NCBI RefSeq assembly: GCF_019059575.1
Contig: NW_024882208.1
Span: forward strand, 186,001 to 250,000
DNA: 64,000 nucleotides
Origin: Amphibalanus amphitrite
Taxonomy: Eukaryota > Arthropoda > Thecostraca > Balanomorpha > Balanidae
Direction of reading: 5' to 3'
Both the position numbers and the translations under genes were made by a program. The notes beneath the pieces were generated by a model that saw only the letters and a list, made by a program, of their open reading frames with translations, did no database searches and was not told the DNA's origin. Shown here piece by piece: positions 13,401-23,649 of this stretch (within the stretch, counting starts at the first letter, position 1; every line of letters begins with the position of its first letter).

Positions 13401-14700
13401 TCAGCCCACAACCTTAATTACACCTCACGGGTTATCTACAAATCAGTGCACATTGCACATAACATTACGCCGGCGGGCGGCACACGGTTAAAACACGCAC
13501 CTAACATCCATTCCCTATCACAGCCACCGCAGTGGCAACTTGTTAGCTAGCCCCTTCCAGGCGTTTTAGGCCAGGCCTTACAAACGATATTCCCTGCTTA
13601 AGATAGGACGACTTAACTAAATCTTAAAACGAAGGTCAATATTTTAGTCAGACAACACAATCGTAGATGCATCTTGGTAATTGGTGTGGGCACCTAGATG
13701 CCATAGGTATCGCCTAAGACATAATTTTGACATATCCACAGAACCCTATTCTGGGATTTCAGACGTCAACGATAAACTTGACTGAAATAGGTCCATGCAT
13801 AACACACCTAGCAGATACAATTATAGTCACATAAGTTAGCCTGAGCTAAACAGCTAGAATATATACGCTCTAACTACACTTTACCCAAAGTATGGTCTCT
13901 GAAAAATAACAGAACTCTAAATAGTTTCTAAATTAGTCACAGGGAAAACACTTGAGAAAAACCGCAGGGCTGCTGTACGTTTAAGTTCAGACGGAAATCG
14001 AACCGTTCTACCGGAAAGTTACTGGCAGTTTGAGCTTCATTAAACCGACAATAGCACTAAGCCAGCTCATCGGGAAATAACCAGACACAACAACTGCTAA
14101 ACGGAGGTAGAAAAATACCAGGTTTAACATAGCACGACTAAAGAATTATTCGTAGGTGCTACTCGAAGCAAATAATAGGCGGTAGCCGCCCGGCTCTGCC
14201 ATAAAACTCATCCTCGGCAGGCATTGTTGGTTAGAACGAACTCTGAGTGACAACAGCACCAGTTTGTGAAAAAAAATTGTGAGCTGTGACCATTGCTTCC
14301 CTCGATCACTATCATTATCAGCTATCACTAACAAGTAGCCCATACCTGCTCTGGCTTATGCACGTAATCAACCCAACTTGCAACTACCAACCGGACCACC
14401 GGCTTTTGGAGGCGACCTACGGCTGCGTCAGCAGTGAGAGACGCACAAACACACACAGACACACACGTCACACGACCTCTCACACGACAGGACGCCACAG
14501 TCAAACGGTCCGACGTCACTCACACGATATGACGTCACAGCTAAGCCACAGGCCCGGGCAGGCAAGGCGGACGCACGGCTAACCCTCCCTCCCTTCCATC
14601 AACGCATCCTCTCTACTGGATGCTACAGGACGCATGCTTCTATAAGGCGCAGCAGCACACCGGACGGCGGCGGCGGCGCGAAGCTGCAGTTACGCCGCCG
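10490..14700. other. Convergent spacer between ptc and PLGRKT
   Basis: Holds the ptc 3'UTR (start GC-rich, then more AT-rich) and presumably most of the PLGRKT 3'UTR from the other side. An AATAAA near 11593 is a possible ptc poly(A) signal. There is a poly-C run near 11641-11656 and a tandem duplication at 12961-13110. No coding exon was recognised; the region 13300-14300 is AT-rich and featureless. Confidence 0.5.
12961..13110. repeat. Tandem duplication, about 65-bp unit, 2.3 copies
   Basis: The phrase GGCCGCCGGAGGTTCAGTC occurs twice, followed each time by TGGCGGACAGGAGGGGAG, and each unit is led by GTCAGCAG or GTTAGCAG. A third partial unit runs into a poly-G tract. It lies in the ptc-PLGRKT spacer. 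Confidence 0.75.
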
Positions 14701-14714
14701 CCACTAGGTGGCAG
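14701..14714 (+). promoter_or_regulatory. CTCF-like motif at the 3' end of PLGRKT
   Basis: The 14-mer CCACTAGGTGGCAG fits every position of the animal CTCF core CCASYAGRKGGCRS. It starts 6 bp beyond the PLGRKT stop codon, in the 3'UTR and in the convergent ptc/PLGRKT boundary. CTCF is present in many arthropods. The match is seen; binding is inferred. Confidence 0.45.
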
Positions 14715-14720
14715 CACGGA

Positions 14721-16429
14721 CTACATGTAGACGTCGCGCACCTTGCGCGTGTACCTCTGCTCGTCGCTGAGCTTGTGGCGAGCGGCGTCAATGCCGGAGG
14801 TGGTGGGCACTCCGCACGGCGGTTCCAGCAGCTCCGTCTCCGAGCGCATAATGTGCTCCGCCTCCGCTGAAAGCGCAGGGCGGGACGACGGGGCAGGTCA
14901 GGTCAGCCATTGGTTCGGGTTGGGTCAGGTCAGGTCGTCGAGGCGGTCACACCGTTCCTTGCTTCTGTCCTCAGGGTACTGAAATCCTTCTCCTCCACGC
15001 CGCAACCCCCCTCCGGACTGGACAGGCAGCTTTATCTCATGCGGGCTGCTCCCTTGGAGCGGCACCGCTGCTCCCGAGGGAGCGCACCCCGTAGCCGAGT
15101 GCAGTGAGTACCTTGGGGCTGGTCGTCCTGTCTTTCGGGAAGGGCTCAGCCCCGGTGACTCACTAGGGTGCCTGTCCAGACCAATGTCTCCCCCTAATTC
15201 CTATCATCCTTCCGGCTCTGAAATGGTCTAATTGGACCGAAAGGGCCTTACCCAACGAAACAAACAAATCGGGGCGGGTCAGTCATCAACGGGGAGGGCC
15301 AGCAGCAGTATCGGCTGCAGCATGTAGTCGCAAAGTGTGCACGTAATGCGGATGTGCGGCCAATGAACCGAAACTATTTCACTCACAAAAACACATTCTC
15401 CCAACACTATTTCCGGACGAGTCAAACTCACCCCTTGCGAACAAAACCTTACCTCTGATGCGTTCCAGTTTGTTTCCGTATGCCAGATCGGCCTGGTATC
15501 CGACGATGAACGTTAGCGGGAAGAACGGGAACAGGGCGGTGCGCCGACCGGTCCGCCGTGCCCTGCCAGCGCGGCGCGGTGGGGGTCAGCAGATCGGGGT
15601 AGAGCTACGAGGGGCGCGTAATATAAAAAACTCCGTATTTCTCGTCCACTATGACAGCTTTCCCTACCTAGCCAACCTTTGCCCGTTCACAGATGTCATT
15701 TAGCACACATCCAGCTAATTTCATACCGATTACCGACAGCGGCAAGAATGCTAATTTCACGAATCTGAAGGAGGCTAGCTACACTGACAGCAGGGACCGG
15801 TAACCTAATCCTCGGCGGCACTTACACCGCGACGGCGCCGACCAGGCCGACCGTGTAGAAGGCGGCCCACCAGTAGAACAGCTCGCGGGCGCGCGCCACC
15901 TGCAGCGCTTGCATCCGCTGCCGCATCTGGTCCTGCATGTGGATCTGACGCTCCAGCTGCCAGCATGGGATACGGTTACACACAGGGCTACACGGTGAGT
16001 TTTTTTTTTGCAATATTTTTATCTTTTACAGATTGTAACACTTTCACAGAGGTCAATTTAGTCAACATACTGATGTTTAAAAGTAGTGGTAGCACAATTA
16101 ATGCCAGATAGCTATTGTCTTTACCAAACTTCTCTTTTAAATGATGATTTTAATGATCATATTTAGAAGCAGCACAAACTAAAAAATATAACCCATAGGT
16201 AGTAAAATGATAAAACAGATGAGGCAACAAGAATGAGACAACAAGTAACAACATCAGCAATGAAGGGAAATTGGAGAAAACTTGGAGAGCAAAAAATACA
16301 GTGCCAAACACTCACTGCATATTGAGATGCCTACAAGCAAATTCATACCTGAATGCTCTGCATCTCTATCATGAATTTCTTGTTCTTGTTGAAGCTCTCA
16401 TCAAGTGCCTTTCCCATAAAGTTTCCCAT
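14721..16429 (-). CDS. PLGRKT: Plasminogen receptor (KT) family protein, four coding exons
   Basis: Coding exons on the minus strand: 16429-16349, 15956-15826, 15562-15453, 14866-14721 (stop TAG); 468 nt, 155 aa against 147 in human. The start ATG lies 12 nt inside an exon whose acceptor TTTCAG ends at 16442, so the gene has a 5'UTR intron. The N-terminus (MGNFMGKALDESFNKNKKFM) and the Q-rich stretch LERQIHMQDQMRQRMQALQ are typical of the family (DUF2368). Two membrane segments follow: ELFYWWAAFYTVGLVGAVAV at about residues 53-72, and one around FFPLTFIVGYQADLAYG. In vertebrates this is a small integral membrane protein, at the cell surface and in mitochondria, that binds plasminogen through a C-terminal lysine. 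Here the chain ends in VRDVYM, without that lysine. Convergent with ptc. Confidence 0.93.
14867..15452 (-). other. PLGRKT intron 3
   Basis: GT-AG intron of about 0.6 kb. It contains two AGGTCAGGTCA double half-sites (about 14896-14906 and 14925-14935). Nothing else is recognised. PLGRKT introns 2 (15563-15825) and 1 (15957-16348) are short and featureless apart from a T-run in intron 1. Confidence 0.55.
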
Positions 16430-17409
16430 GATGAATTATCTCTGAAATATAAAAAGTTAAAACAAATGATAAAATAGGTAACAAAATAGGTAAATAAGCA
16501 CTTGCTCACACTGCATATCCCACAGCTGAATTGTGGTGACATGTAATTAAACATTAAAAATTACTATACTACATCATCTTAGAATCTCACTACAGAATCA
16601 TTTTATAGGCAACTAGATTGGAAAACATGGAAATGATGACCAAATCTTGTCAGTGCGAGCCGCAGGGACTCAGCCAGTGGGAGGTGAGTCCCTGTGGGTG
16701 TGGTGGACGATTCACTGTGCTGCCAGGCAAGGATAAAACCACACGTCATTGTTCAGAAAACAATGGCATGTGGACTGTGGTTTTACCTTTGCATGACATT
16801 GTGTGAAACATTGTGAGCCTAATGTTATCACTGTGCTGAACCACTGTGCCAGTGTTGCATTATTAAAAAAGTGGGTCACAATAGGTTGGCCAGGAAAATG
16901 CATAGTTAGGGGTATTTTGTGGCACTTTTTTATCAGAAATGATTCACTTTTTGTAATAAAATTGATAGCCTTTGGCCTTTGCTCATTGCAATCTGGTGCT
17001 GATTTCCAGCCTGACTGGTGTGATCCAGTGCAGACTAGTCACCCTGGCTGCTGGCTAGTGTGGCTCGTCAACTCTGCTTCCATAGTTAGTTAGGCACCTA
17101 CTTGCGAGTTAAGATTGATACTGCTTATAAATTTAATCCAATCATTTGAATGGAAGGATTCACAAGAACATAGCCCCTGCTAAGTGAAGCTTCTTGTGTT
17201 GACCCGACCCTCTACCATCCTAATGTGCAATTTCGGTTCTATGGCAGATTGCAGAATTTGGAGTACAAAGTTTAACATGCGTACACAGCCACGCACCGCG
17301 CACGGCGAGGCCCTCACTGCTTCACCTGGCTACGGCCTGCTGCAACCATACCTGTCTGTCAGGAGGCCCATAAACGTCAAGTGCCCATCATGCTTCTAAC
17401 CCAGACCAA

Positions 17410-17479
17410 GACTGCTAAAACTGGGAACGTGTGCTCTCACCACACAGAGTCAAGCGCTCTATTGACTGAGCTATGGGAC
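17410..17479 (-). pseudogene. Degenerate tRNA or tRNA-derived SINE head
   Basis: On the minus strand the sequence begins GTCCCATAGCTCAGTCAATA and continues GAGCGCTTGACTCTG. This reproduces the 5' arm and D-arm/A-box of a eukaryotic tRNA. The B-box region reads CACGTTCCCAG, which departs from GGTTCGANTCC, and the acceptor stem does not close. A tRNA pseudogene or the head of a short interspersed element fits best. Confidence 0.4.
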
Positions 17480-19031
17480 TGGCAATCAAGATTGGCAAAA
17501 ATCAGCTCATCTACCTAACTCACAAAGCACAGCAGTGAACAAATAAGTCTCTATTAAATGAATTTAATAAAACAATTTCACATCGTGCAATGCAACGCAA
17601 TGGGGTAAAGCTATTTAAGATGGAAAGTTAACTCCAAACTTGTGAGATAAAATTCAAAGACAAACAAATATAAAATGAATGGCTGACAAATCCTTCATCA
17701 TTCATGTGATCATAATAAAGCATGTATTGTATAGCAAGTAAAATTACTACTTTGTACTTAACCTTCAAAAGTTTCGGCACTTGCAGCCCGTCCCGCCGTC
17801 CCAACACAGAGAAAAACAAAATAAAAAATAATTGACAAGTATCCGTAATGCGCGCAGCACACTGTAATGCTTCAGGATATAATGTTCATCTTTGCACGCA
17901 AGACTGTTTACGCAAGTTAGTATCTGGGTAAAGGGCCGCAACTGTTGGGTAAAATCTTCGCTAGCAGCACTTGCAAAATAATGCGAACAAAGCTTTTTTG
18001 TCTCATGCCCGCCATAAACGAGATAATTATTTTGCTGCAAATTTATGACGAAACCACTATTCCGCAGTTATCTCCCCCCAACATTGGCTACCGCATACAA
18101 AAAAGCAAAAACTAACTGCATGTAGGCACTAGGCAAAAAGTCAATGTCACTGACATTGTAAGGGTTATGTTAAATTTGTAACGATTTTTACCGCGCGCAT
18201 TACCAATTATTACCTACCCACTGGCACTGCCGCCATACATAGAGCAGCACAATATCAGGAAATCCTATAGCATTATAGTAATTTTCGGAAACATGGGTAC
18301 TTTTCAGCAGCGTTCAGTGACATCTCTCTGGTTCCAACAGTGACTAAAGCCTTCAAAAACGCAATTGATAAATCGATATAATTTAAAAAGGAAGACGACG
18401 TCGACACCACTATAGTAGATTTCAGCGAGGCGGTGTCCACACTCACAGACAATCGTACGCTTCGTACGTAATCCGAAATAATTCAGCCAATATAGTCGGC
18501 ATCCGCTGACCTTGTCCGGTCTGGTGGCGTCAACAGCGGCCGGCTCGAAGGGCAGCCTCCAGCGCCGCAATACGTCCGGTGGCTGCTCGCGCACCTCCTT
18601 TTACGGTTCCTGTCCCCCAGCCCCGAAAACAAACCCCTTTCGGCGATGCTACGAGTAATTTGTGCTTTATAGTAACTGATTAAGTATATGAGCATCCCCT
18701 TTTACGCGGTACCTACGTGTTGATATATACAGCGATTTTTAAGAGGACTTGAAACGGTCCCGGGCGGCGGGCTTAGCATGCTTTCAGCCCCCCTGCATTC
18801 ATATGCGAGTTCGACACACGGAAGGCGCAGGAGCATGGACCGTCGCACCGATGCAGCAGTGGCAACCCGCTCAGCCATGACCTACACACCGCTCACCTGA
18901 GCCGGATTTCCACGGGGCAACGTGGGATGACTCAGCAGAAACCTTCCACCGATCCAACAGTCTGTCGCCGATCAAATAAGGCGGGTCTCCCGGACACCCT
19001 CTGTACCGGGATCCGACCCGCACGGCACGTA

Positions 19032-20272
19032 GGGGAGAGTGCCAGTGGGGTAATTTGGCCGGTGGTGTAAATTGGCCGCCCCCACCTGTACGATGTCTTA
19101 TAAAAGTGAGTGAAATAACTCTAGTCTCTATTCATTTGTCATGGGTAGAAATAACTGGAGGACAAATGTCAAAACTTTGCCCCTCGTAGTTTTATTCAAA
19201 ATTAATAAAACGTTAATTTCATTAGAAAATGGTAACTTTTACTTCTGTTTACAAAGTTGTATAACATGTAGTATTTGGGCTAAAAACGAATTCAGACATT
19301 ATAGCGCCATTCTTGGGGGTGTTCAGCGGTTCCAAGAGCAATTTTATCTAATTCCGTAAAGCCGTGATGACTTTATAGACATAAATTTTCAGAATGGCAA
19401 TATGGGGTAATTTGGCCGGGACTAGTGGGACAACTTGGCCGGTGCGCTCATGGTCACTATGCTGGGACGGCCGAGTTTTCATGGCCAATTGTACCATAAA
19501 TGACATGATTCATGACCAACTTTGACTACTTTGATGCCTTACTTCCGATTGGTCAACTGTAAGAGCATGTGACGTCATCAAAGGTTACCAAACGTTTTTT
19601 TGCTAATAAATCCTTACATAAAAATGGTACAGCCGCACAAATGGTCTCATTCTGTTCAGCTCGCCAAGGCGCATCGAATGATATGCATGATGACCTTGAA
19701 ATCACGTGACCTTGAGGTTAAGCGACCTGATGCAACGTGACCTGAGGTCAACCTTTGACCTTGACTTCTCAAGGTCAACACATATATCTTTCGATGCGGA
19801 CTGACGAGAGAATTACGATGGTACTCAAAGTTTTGGCCTAGCTTGATTACTTCAAAAGTTATTCGTAAAAAACGGTGATCGCATCTAGAGCCGCTAATTT
19901 CGCTATTTTGACCCCTGTGACCCCTGAGCCAACCTCCAAAATGCAGCAAATGCGTCATAGGACACACGTCATTGCTGAATCTGAAGCTGACTCGCAATAT
20001 AACAGAAAATCCCGACCGCAAACTAACACCGGCCAAATTGCCCCACACCCCCGGCCAAATAACCCTGCTAGTGGGGCAATTTGGCCGCCTTGCAGACCTT
20101 TGTAATACGTCACAATTTCAATAAAAGTAATTACTCTATCATTTCAAGTTCACTGTCCAGTAAAGTAAAATGAATGCGACACCTGCCAGCGTTGAGAAAA
20201 TGCAGAAATGTGTCGTCAATCTTAAGTTATATCGTTTTCTAAAAAAAGCGGCCAAATTACCCCACTCTCCCC
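19032..20272. mobile_element. TIR element, 1241 bp, TA target duplication
   Basis: The left end reads GGGGAGAGTGCCAGTGGGG and the right end, reverse complemented, GGGGAGAGTGGGGTAATTTG. The element is flanked by TA on both sides (19030-19031, 20273-20274). The motif GGGGYAATTTGGCC recurs inside near both ends (about 19047, 19402, 20050 and 20083 in either orientation), like subterminal transposase-binding sites. No transposase reading frame is present, so it is non-autonomous. The TA duplication suggests a Tc1/mariner-like or similar mover, but the family is not recognised. Confidence 0.75.
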
Positions 20273-21127
20273 TATACCCTGTGACCGGGCGCGGGTGCCG
20301 TGCCGGCGGCGGAGTCTGGTTCCCGGAGCCGGGTGTGGTACGGGCCGGGGCGCTCCGCTGTGTACTCACCCAGCCCGTCTGCCGCCTGTGGGTGGGCACG
20401 CGCCCGCCGCGCGGTGACAGAGGTCCCACGAGTGTACCGCGGGCCGGCGTGGTGAGCGGAGCTCGCGGACGGCGCGGAGCAGTTGCAAGGGGGCTGTGAG
20501 CTCAGTCAGACCGGCACCTCTAACAGTGAGGGACAGGTGAGCTGGACCGGAGGCGTCTACCCGCGCCTCTAGATAATACCGTATGGTTAGACAGCAAAAG
20601 GTAAGCAAATATGCTGCATGCACGTAAATAAATTTGTTTCTTGATGATCTCGGATACGGATACAGATACCGGTGAGGGATAAGATAGGTAAGATACGCTC
20701 AAGACCTGTCCGATTTGGGCAATTCAGTGGCTTGCCTATCGAACATAATGCGAGACAAGGAACCATCATGCCAGGGTTGAACGGGAAGCCAGGCGACGGA
20801 ATTATTCATTTCTTTTCATGCAATGCAGCAACGCCATTAGTGCAATGATGAAACCGGTCCTTTGAGAGAGGCAGGGAGCATGGACCAGTAACCCATCTGT
20901 CAGCGCCAGCCACTGGTCGGTCTGAATCCATCGAAGGTACACATTACATCGGTACACATTGAACGTATCCAACATAAAACGTGCGCTCGAACAGGTCAAA
21001 CTAAGCTCACTGAGGTCCGTAGGTGTCCGATTCTGATCAGGGATGCGATGCTGAGTCAATAAAATCGAACGGCTCCTCCGACTCCTGTTGGGCACTTCGG
21101 TTCCCTCTGCGGGCAGAATGTACAGGT

Positions 21128-21343
21128 CTCGCGGGTTTTAACGGTAGGTTTTGCACCTAGAAAATTTTGTACACTTCAGGCTATATCTTCGTCGTCTTAA
21201 GCTTTTAAGTGTTGAAGATGCGATCGACTTGTTGGTTCACAAGCCGGCCATGGTCGTGTAAAATGGCTTCATCGTAGATCGATTAGTTTCTGAGATATAA
21301 CCGGAAAGGTAAAAGTGCAAAACCTACCGCTTAATCTCGCGAG
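21128..21343. mobile_element. Small MITE, about 216 bp
   Basis: The left end CTCGCGGGTTTTAACGGTAG followed by GTTTTGCAC mirrors the right end, which reverse complemented reads CTCGCGAGATTAAGCGGTAG then GTTTTGCAC. No coding capacity, and no clear target duplication was seen. Confidence 0.65.
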
Positions 21344-23649
21344 AGCCGTACCGGCTCCTGGCATCCCGAACGTCAGGAATCCTCACTTGAACCGAAACGG
21401 ACTACCGAAACAATAAGAAGCATAGAGAAGGCAATTGTGATGAATTAAACTTTATATGTTTTCAAATATAACCTTATGTTCAATGATTGCGAAATGCAAA
21501 AGGTTCCAAAATTAATTACAAAATGAATATATTTCGGACACGGTCCTTCTTCAGTTCAGAATTGCAAATTGCCAAACACTCACTGCATTTAGAAGAGCTC
21601 ACAGCCTGAATTAAACTTTCTAAAAACTTGTCGGATTTTACGTCTCCATGCGTTGGTTGGTGTGTACCCAGAGCTCAAACCGCCCTTCTTTTTTTACTAT
21701 AGGTACTGCGACTCCGGTTACGATAAAACTTTCTGGCGCCTCCGGCTGCGGCTACGGGCGAAATATGCCGCTTCCGGCAGCTCCGGCTCCAGCCAGCTAT
21801 AGGTACCTACTCGTAATTTGCCATCAGGCATCAAAGAAAAGAAAAACTCCGCAGATGATATCGAGCTCAATCAAATCCGATAGCATCGATAGGTTCGGTA
21901 AACCCATTACATCTTCAGCAAGCCGTCTTCCCGCAAACGCTGAATAAAAAGCAGCTAAATTGCCTATAATGGGCCCTTAAATCACTTCGGTAAATAGAAC
22001 CCATTCAATGTAATAACTCGGGGGATGGTTGTAGATAGTAAATACCACGCCATGTGAACACCGGTCCCACCCCGCTGGCCCCGCTGACCTTCGGGGCTTG
22101 TTCCTACTCGAGCTGGTCGCCGTTCACAGAGCGGTTTGTAACCCTCAGTCACGCCGGAAGCACCGCTCGGCATCCTGAATTTTCCGGACCGTTGCCCGTG
22201 ACCGCTAAAAGCGCCCGGTCCGTGCGTGGACGGTCTATCGGGCCAAGTCTGCCACCAAAAATGTCCGCGGTACAAGCCCAAAAGTTTGGTAAGTTCGATG
22301 CACATATCCGTAAAAAAAACTCGTACATCCTGATCCTTCGTCGAAAACATTTGAAAGCTAAAACAATCGTGCGTATATTATTCAACACAGCTCCTTGTTT
22401 TGAATTATCCGATGACGGTCTTTAGTGCCAGAACGCGGGACTATCATGCTGATACACCCCAGACTCACGTCGAGGTGCTAGTGACAAGTCGTTTTCCGGG
22501 CCTTGGGCGTGCAGAGGCATGGTATACCCCGCTGGAAATGTGACGTATGGTTGTCGCTTATGCACGAGGTCACCGTTCAAGCAAGGAGTATATAAGAATA
22601 AGGAGCATTGCGGGATAGATCGTAAGACATTAGCGGCTCAAAAAAAGCTAAAATATCAATCGGTACCACAATCATTTAGCAAGACACCAGGGACAACGTA
22701 TTCCTACCGCCGACCGCCTGTCTTAATCTAATGAGAAAATAAACGAACTATTTGAATGTCAGTCATTTGTGTCCGAGCCGGACCTGCGCGACTGTAAATT
22801 TGCATCACGGACAAACACTGAGCTCTGTCGACAAAAACCCGGAGACGTTCCGTGGATAAACCGTACGCACCCCGGTCCTTCCGCGAACCGACCGGCGCCT
22901 TCCACTCGGATGGCATCACAACGACCACGTCATGCTTACCCGGCTGGTGGAAAGTGGGACCCAGCCTCGACCCCGCACAGCCGGGGAGTTACAGGTCCCG
23001 TCCCGGGTCTCCTCGCCGACCGCCGTGACATGAGAGGGTCACCGCGAGCAAACATTAGCGGGATAGAGCCACCGTCAACATTAGGACAACAGCCGTGATG
23101 ATTTCACTATGGGAATACCGTGAAACATGCGAATGAGGACGGAGTGCGGAGCGTATTCCTTTTCTTGTGTGCACTGTGAATTGTGCGGATGTGCATTGCG
23201 CAATTTTTGCCTGTGCATGCGTTCTGACAGTTAATCTTGCTTCCACTCTGTTTAGATTCAGCACGGAGGCACTATCGGCATACATCAACAGGCGGAGCAG
23301 CAGCACTCGTACCTGCAGGGTCGGAAGACAACGAGACAAATGGAATGGCTCAAAATAACAACCCAATTATAGGCTTCTGAATACAGATATAATGAGATAA
23401 CTCAACACTACTGTCTGTTTCCTTAGCAAACTGAGGCTTCTACATATTGAATTGAGTGGCGAAATCTTCATATAGCTTTCAAATCCACACAAAGTGATAT
23501 CCGGTTGCACTGCATCAAGTTGATGAACATTCAAAAGTGATTACGGAGCGTTGCGTAGTACCTATTGTGGCACATCCTGAGCGCGCGTGACCCGAGTTCG
23601 GGCGGCACGTTTCCGGATTACAGCACACCCGATCAGACGGCCCGGCGCG

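Larger units (their letters stand above)
16442..23649. other. Divergent spacer between PLGRKT and SLC10
   Basis: Contains the upstream part of PLGRKT (a non-coding first exon must lie here but could not be placed) and the SLC10 promoter. Recognised contents are a tRNA-like fragment (17410-17479), a TIR element (19032-20272) and a small MITE (21128-21343). The part nearest PLGRKT (16450-18300) is AT-rich. A GC-rich patch at 18480-18600 could hold an unassigned exon. The stretches 20280-21120 and 21350-23640 show no recognisable gene. Confidence 0.5.

Noticed and set aside
18485..18578. Possible coding exon on the minus strand reading REQPPDVLRRWRLPFEPAAVD before AAG|GTCAGC
   Set aside because: Looks exon-like, but no family is recognised and no partner exon was found; a PLGRKT 5'UTR exon is as likely.
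20280..20520. GC-rich patch with splice-like CACAG and GTGAGT on the minus strand
   Set aside because: The enclosed piece would be about 16 nt, with no partner exon.
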